Assembly: GCA_960531495.1 (NCBI GenBank)
Contig: OY482851.1
Location: 24,030,033 to 24,094,032 of the forward strand
Origin: Zeus faber
Lineage: Eukaryota; Chordata; Actinopteri; Zeiformes; Zeidae
Length of the DNA stretch: 64,000 nucleotides
Direction: 5' to 3'
Below, piece by piece: positions 22,821 through 34,880 of the stretch (its first letter is position 1; each line of letters starts with the position of its first letter). Both the position numbers and the translations under genes were made by a program. The notes under the pieces are model-generated. The model was not told the origin of the DNA. It worked only from the letters and a program-made list of their open reading frames with translations, and did not search any database.

Positions 22821-25171
22821 CCTCTTAGTACATCTGGTACTTTTGTCCTAGTACATCTTGGGATAAAAGTCCTCTTCTTGAGCAGCACAGCAGGAACAGC
22901 TATGGATCTATTGATACAAGTGATTATCGTAGACTACTTTGAGTAATATGCAAACGGTAAGAACAAAGGAATCTTAGCCATCTTGACATGGTATATATTT
23001 ACTTCTAACGGGAGCTCTTGTTTTTCCCTCTGGCTTGTCCTACAATGTTTTGTTTTGTTTTTTAGTTTTTTTTTTGGGAGGGTGATTGATCTGTGATCTT
23101 TGTTCTCCACTTTGGAGAGGGTGACACTGACTTAAAACTTGCTTTCCTCATTTATCAATCTAATGTTATGCTTTTGGTCTAGATGTGGTATAGATTTTAA
23201 AGGCTGAAAGTCAAACCATTTTATTTTTTTTATTTTATTTTTTTTTTGTTTCTGTATTGGTAGCTGGTGATCCAAAGTATCTGTGCACTTTGTGGGGCTA
23301 GGTGGCGGCGTGGGTGCTGATCAAGTGAAAATAGCGCTTATCTCTCATAGCAGAAGCGGTGATGTGAGTAACACCGGTTAGTGTTCTGGGAAGGGAAAAT
23401 TCACCAATATCCACAAGCCTGCTTGACATCCTTACTGGTTCTCTAATGTGAGACGTCACAACTGCTTGATGTGAGATGAAATAAGATTATACAATTACAC
23501 AAAAGGCCATTGGCTACTATACATTGGATTTAATGGTTTTGCCTGTATTGTTTGCGCTTGATGGGTGTGGGAAGTTGGTCACTGACTCGTTTATAGAAGT
23601 CTTGTCTTTTTTTATATTGTGCTTTACAAGAACCTACAATCATAGCAAATGCATAGTAATGGCACCCGATGGCCAGGATGATGACAGCGTTTTCCCCTTT
23701 GTCCCTTTATGCTTTGCCATCCAGTTGTTAAAAATGCCTTTCTCAAAGAGCACCTGTGCCATACATGTTTTTGTCCCGTCCAATGCTTATCCTACGTTTC
23801 ATGTGTCATATCAATTTATCGAGGCGAATATCTTGTATTTCTTAATATAGTTTTAACAATTTGCATCATTGGATAGTTGGACATTGTCATGTCGCCAATG
23901 CATTGTTGTTTTGCCCACCTCCCCTCTAATGACCTTGGTTCGACATTAAGGACACTGTTAAGGTACCCCGATGTTAAGGGGATTTTATTTTTATTTTTTG
24001 CTAGAAAAGCTCTTCGTTGTCTTCTGGTACGAATCTCTTTGTAAAACCTGATTTTGGAAAACCTACTACCAGGAGTCACCGAGTCTATACAGTACCTTCC
24101 CTTGAGCGTTGGCTTCCACAAGTCTATTTCTGTCAATCTGCTGCCGCGCCGGGTGGCTTGACGGTAGATCTGACATCACAAAGGTGAACTGTCTGTGCAT
24201 GTGGAGGAAAGGAGAAATTGATAGTGCATCGACAATAATAGGTACAACCTGCAGAAAACATTGTGCCAAGAGTTTGCACCAAAGACTTAATCTAATGGGT
24301 GAATTTGAAAAGTAAGTGTAGAATTATTTAAATGATATTGCATAGCAAAAATGCTTATCTTGACAAATGGGTCTTTCATCTAGGCTCTTTTCCCCCTTTT
24401 CTGGTCCCAGCTATTCCCACGGAATGTACCTTCTCCCGCTTTAAAACAGTTGCTTGTCTTGAATATGATCAAGTTACTAAAGAATGAATTAAGCAGTTAT
24501 TTTAGGTAAGATAGTTATTTAAGCCATAATAAAGCTGATTATATTCTGATTTGTGCAATAGGTATTATAATTGTTTAAGGCCAATGTATACAAAAATAAT
24601 TCTTCACAAAAAGTGGCATCTTAAACTTAGTGCCTTGCCACAAGCTTTATGTGTTAGACCCTGGCACTTAGACTCCTGTGCCTCTTTGCTATTTAAATGA
24701 AAGAATAGAGATAAGGATCAGTTATGTCTACCGTTCTCCTTCTAAAGTGATTTTAAGAATCGCAAAGTACAAATGGATTTTTCTGTTGTCCATTTCAAAC
24801 CCTTTCACCTCCCACTATGGATGGACAGCTTATTTATTTCACGCTTAAGCATCTAATCACAATCATGAGATCATCAAATAAGACGGTCTGATATGCGTTG
24901 CCCCATTTAATACAGACTGTTTTCGTGTGAAACGTTCCTGTCTAAGCACTGAGGACAATCGAAACAATTTTCTTTTGTATCGTTTAGCTTTTAAATAATC
25001 AAACAGGTGTGAGATGTGATGAAGCATCGAGCCAAAGACCAACCGCTTGAGTAATTCGGCTCTTTTAACACAAAAATATACGGAGCGAGGAAACAAAATG
25101 CCAGGCTTGCCCCTTTGAACTGTGGCTGATTTGCACATTGCTCACCCACCTAATTGTATGTAAAAAAAAAA

Positions 25172-25200
25172 AAATATATATATATATATATATACACAGT
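25172..25200. repeat. (AT)n tract
   Basis: A short AT dinucleotide run following a poly-A tract inside the zbtb34 3' tail. Confidence 0.85.
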
Positions 25201-27034
25201 ATATAGAATCCCAATGGATGCTTTTGTAACAAAAAAAGTTATCTTATTTGTTTGATCAGTTATGCACTTACGATGAAACGTCGATAAAACAATTCAATCA
25301 GAGATGACTAATCGTGTAGGACTTGTCTGTTATGTCCTGCTTCACTTAAATTCAATAGGGAACTTTCCCTCCTTCAAATGGTGCTTCTAGACTAGTCAGG
25401 TTATTTATAAATTCAGATTTTTTTTCTTTTGTCAAATGGGTCTACCAATCCAACATATTTTAGGTTAGTCCAGAGGTCATTTTGTCCATTTTTTTTTTTT
25501 TTTTTTTTTTCTTTCTTTTCTCCTCTCGACCGTAGTTGCTTTTGATCACAGTGCTCCCTTGCAGTTCCACCCGACCGTGACATACTGACTCTTTGTTCCA
25601 AACGTTGGAGAGAGAAGGCGTATTAACGGGCCATAAGTAATCAAAATTAAAAAAAAAAAAAAAAAAAGTGTTTACAGGGAAAGGCTGTTGGACTTCTTTG
25701 CAGCGCGTCCTGTTCTCTTTTCTAATAGACTCACTTCAGGTAGTTTACGAACACTGATACAGGCTGAGAAAAGGAAAAATCTTAAGTCTTCCATAGCTTT
25801 TCTGTCGGTTTCTGTCCACTGTGTATTATACAAAAAGCAATAACCTTTTTAAACACGTTTTCGACGGGATCATCGAGCCTCTTGAAATCTTGGCCTGTCG
25901 TGTATCTTACAAATCGAATGTCAGGGAGCTGTTGATTGAAGTAGGACCAGGGCAATTTGACTTTTTATTTTTTATTTAGAATTTCAATATTTTATTTTAT
26001 TTTTTATTTTTTTGACAGGTTGACATCCTCCTCAGAAAAGTTGAAAAGAAAAAACGAGTTGCTTCCAGTCAGGCATCCAAATCCTTTTGACTCTCAGTGA
26101 ACTGCGACACTAACTTATGTGGTTCCGTCATCAACTCAAACGCCGCTGGTCCGAGTTGGACCCTGCGGCTGTTTTTTTGTTTTTTTTTTGAATATCGAAA
26201 GGGATTTGGGGGCTGTAAAGCCACTGTTGGGGAGTCGCCGCCCGTTTTCACGCTAAGCTTCAACGGTCTCCTCTCCTCCCCCCTCTGGCTCTGAGACGAC
26301 AGATTTGAGTTGGTCAGGATCGAAAGGGAAGTGGCTTGGGGGTCCCCCTTTTTTTTCTTTTAATTTTTTTTGTTTGTTATTTTGACTTTTTTTGGGGGTG
26401 GGGGCAGTCTCTTTCCTTTTGATGAAATGTCCTCTTCATTTGAACTCTTCGAACGTCTCAGGCTCGCGTATTTGGTGACGAGGCAAAAAAAAAAAAAAGG
26501 CGAGGAAAAAAAAAAAATACAAACCTAGAACTCAGGGTATATAGTGTTTTTAATAGTGGTCTCATTTGGGCACTCAGCTTGTGTCCATAGTATAAATGTG
26601 CACTTCTCTTCAGGTGGGGAAACAAGTCCTCAGTCAGTGGTTCCCAAACATTCTGCCTCATGGTCTCACTGGACCTATGTCCTCCAAAGAGCTGATGCCG
26701 AGGGACGCGGGAGACCGTTGACTCGAAAGCGCGAAAAGGCCGGTTCGCCCGCCTCCCGTAAACTCTCCACTCTACACACAACCTCACAACCCAACTGTGA
26801 ACCTCAGAACTCTACTGTTTTGTACAATTATGAAGTAGAAGAAGCTAGCTAGAGCTGATGTTGTATCTATTAACTTGCCATTTATGAATTTATTTTATAG
26901 CATGAAATATATTTATTCAAATTATATATTTTACTCATAACCATTCTGTGCTGCTTTATTTTGGTTCTTAAGCTTGTAAATCGCTTTTTTATTATACAAA
27001 AAAAAAATGTCAAAAGAATGCGTTTTATTTGTAA

Positions 27035-27040
27035 AATAAA
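27035..27040 (+). terminator. zbtb34: poly(A) signal, probable zbtb34 end
   Basis: AATAAA followed within about 20-40 bases by a GT-rich stretch. It is the last canonical signal before the sequence loses its U-rich character. An alternative signal lies at 24,528. Confidence 0.5.
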
Positions 27041-27438
27041 GATGCTCATTTGGCTCTAGTCGTGTCTGTCTTGTGTCTGTTCGGAGTGTGTGCAACAGGT
27101 GATGCGTTTTGTTCAATCGGAGCCCGATACGGTTTCATTTGTTGAATTGTAAGATTACTTTAGTTGCTTAAATAATCGACAATAGAAACTACAAAACGGC
27201 GTTTAGTCTCACACCGCGGTCTCATTCGTGCCCGACTAGATATGACCCCATTTCACCCACTTGGTGTAGATGGTGCTCAAACAGGTGATGATCAATACTT
27301 TGTAAATGCTATCAGCTATCTGCACTTCACCTATTCATTTTAATTTATTAAAAAAGATCTAGGAAGATAGAAAACAAATGCAGGTAATAGAATTCATCAT
27401 AATGGCTTGGTAGGCCAACCGTTGTATGTCAACCCTTG

Positions 27439-27456
27439 TGCCACCAGAGGGCAGTA
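27439..27456 (+). promoter_or_regulatory. CTCF-like binding site
   Basis: TGCCACCAGAGGGCAGTA fits the vertebrate CTCF core (CCASYAGRKGGC followed by AG/CG). It lies about 400 bp past the proposed zbtb34 end, between the convergent zbtb34 and angptl2. Binding is inferred from motif alone. Confidence 0.55.
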
Positions 27457-28389
27457 GAGGACAATATAAAGGGATTTTTACTAGAAACAAAAACTTTCAT
27501 TCCCTCCTTGGTTGCCTGCATTGTGACACCTTGTCCTGAAGCTTTGCCCATCAATGCAGAATAATAATTAAAAAAAAACCCGACAAAGATAAACCACCAC
27601 TGGATCGGTGAATCATCCACACGCACACGACTGCAGACTACAGCGTCACCAAACACGACCCCGAAAGATCTTCTCCACGAGGGGAAAGTTCTTTGGACTT
27701 TGATCAAAGAGAATTCTGATTTTCTTTAGTCTTTTCCTATTTAATGAGCTGTCACACAAGCCTTTATAGGTTCATGAGGCGTGCAGAAGCCAAGTCGTCA
27801 CTGAAGGTCACCGATCGCTTGCCCGACAACACATCTCATTCACGGCATGCCGGGCCTGCCCTGCAGCTGGCTGCCCCTGGTGTTTATCCCTCGTGCAGCT
27901 TCTGTCCCGACCGTGTGAAAAAATGCATCTGGGGCGGAAATAAAGTCATGCAGTCGTGCAGCTGCACCGCGGCTTCCTGACATATTAATGCTGCATGTGT
28001 GAGAAAGTGTTTTTGCAAAAGGGCAGAAACAGGAGGCAAACACATGGGGAATGCCTGCGTGTTTATTGTATTTTTTCCCCGAATTGGTTGGTTGTGGCGC
28101 ATCCAGCGGGTGGGGGTACACCCCGCCACGAAAACCCCGTCTTCGCTGAGGATCCTCTCAGACTGATCGATAGATTGAAATGGCGGAGCCGGGTGGAACT
28201 CCATCCTACAACTGCACAATTTCTCCGTGGCGGCGGAATTTGAGAACGAGGAAGAACCGCAGAATAAAAAAGGGCCGAGTGCTGGTGGCAGGCGGTATTT
28301 CCACAGGATTGTTTTAATGTGTTTTTTAGGGGGGGGGGGGGGGGGTTCGAGGGGTGATGTATGGAAGCTCTACAGTAGGAGGGACGTGC

Positions 28390-28430
28390 ACACGCGCACA
28401 CACACACACACACACACACACGCGCACATC
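28390..28430. repeat. (CA)n microsatellite
   Basis: CACACGCGCACACACAC type run of about 40 bp. Confidence 0.9.
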
Positions 28431-28989
28431 GTGTCCATCTCGTCGGAAACATTCATAAGCTCTGTTATGGCAGGTTCCTAACCCCACCCGGACGGGTAAT
28501 ATTGAAATATCTCAATCCCTTGTCGTTGTTTGCGGGACATACAGTGTAGTTCAAACCACAGCTGTGTAATTCTAGGATGAGTTATATTCCCCTGTTCGTG
28601 TATAACCACAGTAGGCCCACTGTATTGCGATTGAAGAATCGTAAAAAAAAAACTAAAAAAAGTCATGCAAGTAATGAATAAACACAGAGCCGTGAACGGA
28701 ATCTATTTTCCGTCCGCTTTTCCCACTTCCATGAACCTCAGTATTATTTAAACTGTGCTTGTGAAAAGTGTGGCTCGATTGCAAGATATCTCTAAAGACA
28801 TCTAATGAAGTTGGAATGTTTTGGGGGTTTTTTTTTTGGCGGTTATACTTTATTGCTTTGATAAGTGGGACCGCTTGAAAACTTCAGCACATTCCCTGTA
28901 TTTTCCCCCCCTCCGTTCCCACAACTCTTGTTTTAACACGACGTTTTTGTAGTCGTTCTTATTGTGGCTAAATTCGATGTGACACCGCC

Positions 28990-29265
28990 TCCTTCGGTAA
29001 AATTGGTACTAGGCTGGAAATTATGGACAGTCTCACTCTTAAATTTGTTTGAGAGCGCAAGGCCAGTTTTCAGCGGGAGGTTTATTGCTGACTAACAGGC
29101 CTTGCGGTTCCAGCCCCATATGTGCTGGGAAGCAGGCTGGGTGCTATAGAATTTGTGGAAAACTCCACTCATCCAACAAATTCGACCTCATCTGGACACA
29201 TTTTTAATAGATACTAATGGAGACGTTTAATAGAAGCCATAATGGGATCTCACCAAATAATCATG
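28990..29265. promoter_or_regulatory. low-repeat stretch, possible conserved non-coding DNA
   Basis: Complex sequence with words such as GCTGACTAACAGGCC, TTAATAGATACTAATGG and AAATAATCATG, and no coding frame. It sits directly before a repeat cluster. Function is a guess from texture. Confidence 0.2.
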
Positions 29266-29269
29266 TTTG

Positions 29270-30060
29270 TGCTGGTGACGAAAGTTTAGACTCTTTTTTT
29301 TTTTTTTTTTTTAAGATTTGGTTCTCGCCGACTCGGCGAGTCGGAGCGACTCTGGAAAAAGACTCGCTCCAACTTTCCGACTCTTCGTTGATTTGACTTG
29401 TGAACGAGAGAGGACTTCCAGTGAACTAGTGATGAAAAGTTTGACTCTTTGTGGAGATTTGGCTCTTTACGAGTGACTCAGTAAAAAAATATTTGTTTAA
29501 TTTTCCGACCTTTCGCTCATTTGATTCAGTTGGTATAATGCATGGGAAGTGTCAGTTGAGCTGTTTTGGACATTGAATTCTGGCAAAGTTATACATTTCA
29601 GCGGATGAACGCAATGTGTGGATCTCAAAAAATCAGTTGGCATCATTCTCTGAAGAAGGACTTGATGCAAATCACAAAAGTAATTTACTTCTGTCAAATT
29701 TCATTGTGGTGGAATGCAAAGTGTAAATCAGTCACATTCAACATGAATTATGCAAAATGCCTTTTTTTCCCCCACATTAATTTAGTCCCCAGTAAGTATT
29801 TTCGGTTTGAGAGTCGAAGATTCTCTCAAACCGATTCTCTGCCCGTTCGCTAAATCAAAACTGAAGGAGTGTGTTTGGGCACGTCGCGCTTCTCGTTAAC
29901 AAATCGAGGTTCTGTGTGTCCTGCTACGGTTACTGAGCTGCGGAGCAAACAAACCGAGCTGCTTATTTTATTTTTTTTGCCTGCGTGACTCATGAGAGAG
30001 TTGAAAGATTTGTTCGCTATGAACGAATCGTTTGCGAGTCGTGCGTCGCTGCCAGGCCAC
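29270..30060. mobile_element. hAT-like short elements, TAGYGATG/GAGTC family (two left ends)
   Basis: Two related left ends are visible: TGGTGACGAAAGTTTAGACTC at about 29,273 and TAGTGATGAAAAGTTTGACTC at about 29,426. The shared right end, read in reverse complement, is CAGCGACGCACGACTC, ending near 30,055. A third diverged copy lies at about 32,556-32,910 and shares the ATGCAAAGTGTAAATCA word and the GAACGAATCGTTTGCGAGTC-like end. These look like nested or tandem non-autonomous copies; no transposase is present. Confidence 0.5.
29803..29833. repeat. perfect 11-bp inverted repeat
   Basis: CGGTTTGAGAG and CTCTCAAACCG are separated by nine bases. The hairpin sits inside the hAT-like element and probably belongs to it. 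Confidence 0.85.
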
Positions 30061-31534
30061 GGGGAGGCTCCTCACCTCCTTTAGGTTTTACTCCTATAGA
30101 AAGTTCAGGGAGTAGCTCGTTTTTCTTCTTCTCCTTCTTCTTTTTTTCTTGCAAGAGTTCATGTTAGGCCATACCTGCACAGTGGGATATAACCCCGAGC
30201 CAGTGCCGTTGGACACCCGTGCCAACTTTACCTGGGTGTGCCGAAAACCCAGGTGAGCCAGCTTTACGTGCTCCGCTGAGTAATTAGATCACGCTGCTTG
30301 TTATTTGAGTCAACAACCCACGCTCCTTTTGATGAAGGAAGTTAAGCACATTCTTCGAAGCCACTCCTTTCACAGGAGAAAGTCTCCTCATGTTCACCAC
30401 CTTTTCCTTTACCGGAATGGAGCCGCTCTGTTGTGTCTGAGTTGACCCGCGCTCCAAGCAACCGGCTCTTTGCTCTGGGCTGAGAGGCCTAATCAAGATA
30501 ATTGAGCGTTGAGCCATCAAGTTGAAATCCACACGGGGCTGTTTTTGTAACAAAGCAATCGAATTTTTATTTTATCTTTTTCCCCAATTTTCCTGGAACA
30601 CACATGTCTTTTCGTGAGCATTTTGACGGGATTTTTTCTCCTTTTTTTTTTCTTTTATGGTCGAGTTTTTACGACAGTTATTTTTACATTCGCTCTGCTT
30701 GCAAACAGCTAGCACATGCCATGGAGGTGCACTTCTCAATCTTCAAATAGGGGGGGGAAAAAAAATGTAACGTCCCCGAGGGGAGGTGAAGTTTCCATCC
30801 CTAAAGTTTTCCATCTCGTCTGGACGCTTTTGGAACTTCTGTGCTGGTTTTCCTACAAAATCTCTGGAACTGTTCCACGTAGCGCAGATGGCGATGCTGA
30901 GTGTCCGAGCAAAACGCAAACGCACATTTTATTTTGCTGTCACATCTGAAGGGAGATTCATTGAGATAGTGTCCATGTGCAGAATTTAATAAATATCAAC
31001 TTGTATTATATATATTATATTATTACATTATTTTGCATTATTTACATTTATTTTATATGATTTTTATTAAACTTTATTACATTATTTCATATATTGTATG
31101 ATATTATGTTATTTTTTATGTATAATTTAATAGATATGAAATCAACCCATGTGGCAAATTTCTGTTCAGTTCCCTGCAGAGAAACCGCTGACACGTGTTG
31201 GAGGAACTTGAAACAGTGACATGGTGGCGTCTCTCCTTTCTCCCCATCTGCAGAGCGATGGGGGGATCTGCACACCGTCTCCACAGTTTGGGATCGCTTC
31301 GGGCGCAGTTCAAAAGCCGAGCGCTTAGGATAGGAAAACCGACATCGACCCAAAAGCATCCAACGGTCCTATGCGAGCGATAAACAACCATCAGATTTTC
31401 TTTATTTGAAGAGCTTGAATAATTACCATATGCGTCCAATTTATTTCACACTGTACTGGAAAGGAAAAAAGATGCTGGTTAGACATTCACCGCAGCAATC
31501 TTTTTGGTGTTGGTTGCTCCCAACATGCAGATCT

Positions 31535-31577
<43 letters not shown>

Positions 31578-31790
31578 GCTGACACTGTTGATTAGTAAGG
31601 TGCTAGAACCCTCACCAGTGTGTCATCCACCACCTCAAAGCGACAGACCATCGTGCAGAAACACAGCACAGACGGAGGGGTGAGTCACCGACATCGGGCC
31701 CCGACATCACTCGCTTCTTTCTGTCTTTCTGAAGAAGAAGAATCTTGATTTGTCCCACGGGGCACGCACGACCACAACACGTGCACTCGT
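30061..31790. other. intergenic, no gene seen
   Basis: The segment contains an AT-rich tract (about 30,990-31,135), an 8-bp inverted repeat ACCTGGGT/ACCCAGGT at 30,230-30,254, and a (TG)n microsatellite at about 31,536-31,574. About 31,190-31,440 is GC-balanced with open frames on both strands but no recognised protein. Confidence 0.4.
31536..31574. repeat. (TG)n microsatellite
   Basis: About 38 bp of TG dinucleotides. Confidence 0.95.
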
Positions 31791-31796
31791 GCGGTG

Positions 31797-32323
31797 ACGC
31801 CGACCAACGCACGCGCTGCAGCTTCGGAGACGACGCCAATTCAGCGACACGTACGAAAGTCCAAAACAAACACAACAACGGAAACATGCTGCAGAAGTCC
31901 AGGACAAAAAACAGGAAACGCGCCGCGAATACGGAGACGATGCGAAAGACAGAGAAATAGATGGAGATAAAGATAAAGGTACTTTGTTAATCCCCAAAGG
32001 GAAATTCCAGTGCTGCAGCAGCAATGACATACATGACGCACGAACCACCAAAACAAAGGCGACAGAGCAGCGCTGCGTGTCTGGTCTCACACACGGCTCC
32101 CTCTCGAGGCCTGGAGCACTTCCGCCACGTAGACTGGGATACGCGGCGTCGCTCTCTTGTATTTGTTTTCGGGGGTTCGTGTGTTCTTGACTCTGCGTCG
32201 TTTCTGTATTTGCGCCGTGTTTCTTGTTCAAGTATTTTTTTTTGGGGGTTTTCGTACGTGTTGGGCATGTGAATTGGCGTCGTCTCTGAAGCCGCAGCGC
32301 GTTCCGCCGACTGGAGATGTTTT
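31797..32323. repeat. large imperfect inverted repeat with retroposon-like spacer
   Basis: The left arm (about 31,797-31,945) and right arm (about 32,190-32,323) are reverse complements with mismatches. GAGACGACGCCAATTC, CACGTACGAAA and GCGAATACGGAGACGATGCG on the left match their right-arm counterparts. The spacer holds GTACTTTGTTAATCCCC and AAAGGGAAATTCCAGTGCTG, close to the ACTTTATTAATCCCC-GGGGAAATT sequence found in many teleost retroposon copies. The whole may be a foldback element or two copies facing each other. Confidence 0.55.
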
Positions 32324-34122
32324 CGGGCCATCATCGAAACATTATGTCATATTCAAAAACGGTATATCATTTATATAACATCAAAAAATTAGGTCTCCAC
32401 ATATTATTTATTTGGGAATGTCAGCACAGCTCATGATGGAACTCAATAAATAATTACTTTTCCGTATGTCTTATGCCACGTTAATGGCATATTTTCCTCA
32501 ATTATAATTGACAATAATCCATACATGTTTAATTTAACCAGTCATGAAATTATTTCACTACAAAGGTTAGACTCTTTACTTCAGATTCGGTTCCAGACGT
32601 GTCACTCATTAAAAAGAGTGGTTCGATCAAAAATATGTACTGCCGATCCCAGAAAATGTTTCGGCCCAATTCTCTCCGAAATGTTTATTTTGGCAGAGAA
32701 TGCAGGAGGATGCAAAGTGTAAATCATTTACGAAATTAATTCAGTATGCCTGACGCCGAATGCATTGTACTTTTTTTCATCCCCCTCCAAATTAATTCAG
32801 CCCTCAGTTTCTGAATCGAAGATTCACTCTTTTGCCGGAGTGACTCCAAGTCACTTCAAACATTTGTTTGAGATGAACCGATCGTTCGCGAGTCTCACCA
32901 TCGCTAATTGGCGGTAGGCTAAAAACAAAGAAACCGTCTAATGAGAAATGATGAACCCAATCCGCAGTCTCTAAATGTTTTACTCGGAAGCCAAAGTGAA
33001 AAGAAAAAAAACCAAGTCCGGGGGGGGGGGAGAGAGAGGAAGGAGGACTCCACTGGAAGTAACGGAACACACTTCAAACAAAGTTTAGACGACACAGTAG
33101 TTTCTGTTTGGAAAGTTTCGGGTTTTTAAGTTTGAAGAATGGCGGTTCTCCCTGTGCTGACGGAGCACTGTGGCGGCTCCCGGTTTTCCATGCCGTGGGG
33201 AGCGGCGAACAGGCGGCCCTCACACAAGCTTTTCCACGGCGGCGAGTCCACAAGCGGACGACATATCCACAGAGAAATGTGCTCTGTTTATGGAGCCTAT
33301 GAAACGTTGTTTGGCGCTGGGTTTTTTTTCGTCTTTTTGAGCCGGCGGGCATCAAGCGTGTGACACTAGCGCCGAGGCAGAAATGTGTTTTGCTTTTTGA
33401 TTAGAGGACTCCGCCTGCACTCAGTCGGATGGAACCGGTTCATCCTTCATTTCGACGTAGTAGGAAAGGAGCAGTCGGATGCCAGCGACACGGTGTTGGC
33501 TCCTCTTGAACCAGAAGGAAGATGTTGTTCCGCCGACGTCTTTTTACTGTCCCATCCATCTTCGAGGGAAAACCCCGCTGACAACAGCGAAGCTCCCGGA
33601 GATGGATGTCTTCCTCCCTCCCGTCCAAAGCCTCTTTGTCTTTGCTGTGTGGGGGGAATAAGAATAATAATTAATAAAAGAAAAAGCTTCTGAGAGTTGA
33701 AATAGTGCGCTTCTCGAAGCAGCCCATGTTTGTCAGCTTACTAGCAAAGCAGCGCCTTGGCTGTTGCCTCCTTGGCGTCCATCTTGGCTTTGGCGGTTAG
33801 AAGCTAACATGTTGCTTTTGGTGTCGTTCCAGGGAAGATGATTTCCATCACATTCCACGGTCGTAACGCCTTGATGTGTTGATAATTAATCTCCTTCATC
33901 AGCCCTCGTCCATCTTTGATGCATCAACATTTTGGCGGAAGAGACAGAATTGGTTCAAATGGTAAACGTATGCTGAAACGGTCATTCTATGCTTGACTAA
34001 ACCGCTTCCCGTCTCTTTCGTTTTGCTCATAAACAAATGCACAGTGACAGTATCTTTTTTTTGTGTACAGAGCACTCGCTCTAGGGCAGGGTTTGTATTT
34101 AATTTACAAGGCATCAGCAACA
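32324..34122. other. intergenic with one hAT-like copy; no gene seen
   Basis: About 32,556-32,910 is the third, shorter copy of the TAGYGATG/GAGTC element. About 33,100-33,700 is GC-richer with frames on both strands (33,108-33,363 and 33,385-33,693), but composition and splice context give no recognisable gene. Confidence 0.4.
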
Positions 34123-34880
34123 TTAAAGGGGACCTATTACTCTTACCCTTATTTTCGTGCAATGCGGGATTTTCATATTAGACGTGGCCAAATAATGAGG
34201 TAAGCTAATGACAAAGTCATCGCTGTGAACCAAACACTCAGGCTTCTGACCGCTCTGAACCCTCAGTTTTCAAAGGTTTTTTTTTTCTCCCCTCTGCACG
34301 AGCCCACGTCAGCTCGTCACAGATTCCTTCACAATATGGAGGAATCTGTGAGCTGTGAGCACCATCCGATCCGCTGTGCGTTTCTTCAAACAAAACCAAT
34401 AAAAATGGTGTGTTTTTATTATAGATGTTTTTATTTTATTTTCCCGACGTTTACACAAAACAAAAAATCCCGGCGTGCGAGAGTCACGGTGTGGTGTCCC
34501 TGTCCCACAAGCCTGGAGCAGGGCAACCAAAGTCAGAACTAACTTTTAAATGAGGCCTTGTTGATCTAATATGAGTGAGGATTCAGCAACTGGAGTAACA
34601 GATTTTTGTGGATTGATGAGGTGAGTTTCGTTGAAAGTTACAGAGTGAATACAGTGAAACCCGGAAGCCATGCACAAACGCCATTGGCTCACAGAACTGG
34701 AGGCCTCGGGAGGGGTTTTCAGACAGGCTGCATTGGAGGCATGTGAGAATGACTGCAATGCATAATCTGAGTGGTATTTTCAGCAAAAGAAAAACTTCAA
34801 AAACATGTTTTGGGGACCTCAGAGACCTATATTAACTTATTTTTAAAAAGGAGCATAATCCTCTTTAAGGTCCTCTTTAA
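34123..34880. mobile_element. TTAA-target MITE (piggyBac- or Kolobok-like)
   Basis: The element starts TTAA|AGGGGACCTATTA at 34,123 and ends AGGTCCTCT|TTAA at 34,880. The 9-bp termini AGGGGACCT and AGAGGACCT (after reversal) differ at one base. TTAA flanks both sides, as expected for piggyBac or Kolobok insertion. Inside are the GACGTGGCCAAATAATGAGG and GATTCAGCAACTGGAG words seen in many teleost copies, plus an 11-bp hairpin at 34,317-34,351. It encodes no transposase and is non-autonomous. Confidence 0.7.

Larger units (their letters stand above)
20820..27060 (+). other. zbtb34: zbtb34 3' untranslated region (extent inferred)
   Basis: No other gene interrupts this stretch, which is rich in T on the coding strand: tracts near 20,879, 21,447, 22,350, 23,220, 25,490 and 26,340. 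Poly(A) signals AATAAA occur at 24,528-24,533 and 27,035-27,040; the second is followed by a GT-rich TGTCTGTCTTGTGTCTG stretch, as expected for a cleavage site. Human ZBTB34 also has a long 3' tail. The real end could be the earlier signal. Confidence 0.5.
27061..28985. other. intergenic, no gene seen
   Basis: The segment contains a CTCF-like site (listed separately), a poly-G run near 28,329-28,345 and a CA microsatellite at about 28,390-28,430. Frames such as 28,063-28,452 on the minus strand run through the CA tract and match nothing I know. Confidence 0.4.

Noticed and set aside
30165-30260. Possible 5S rRNA-like start (GGCCATACC)
   Set aside because: Only about nine bases match and the internal control region of 5S is absent.
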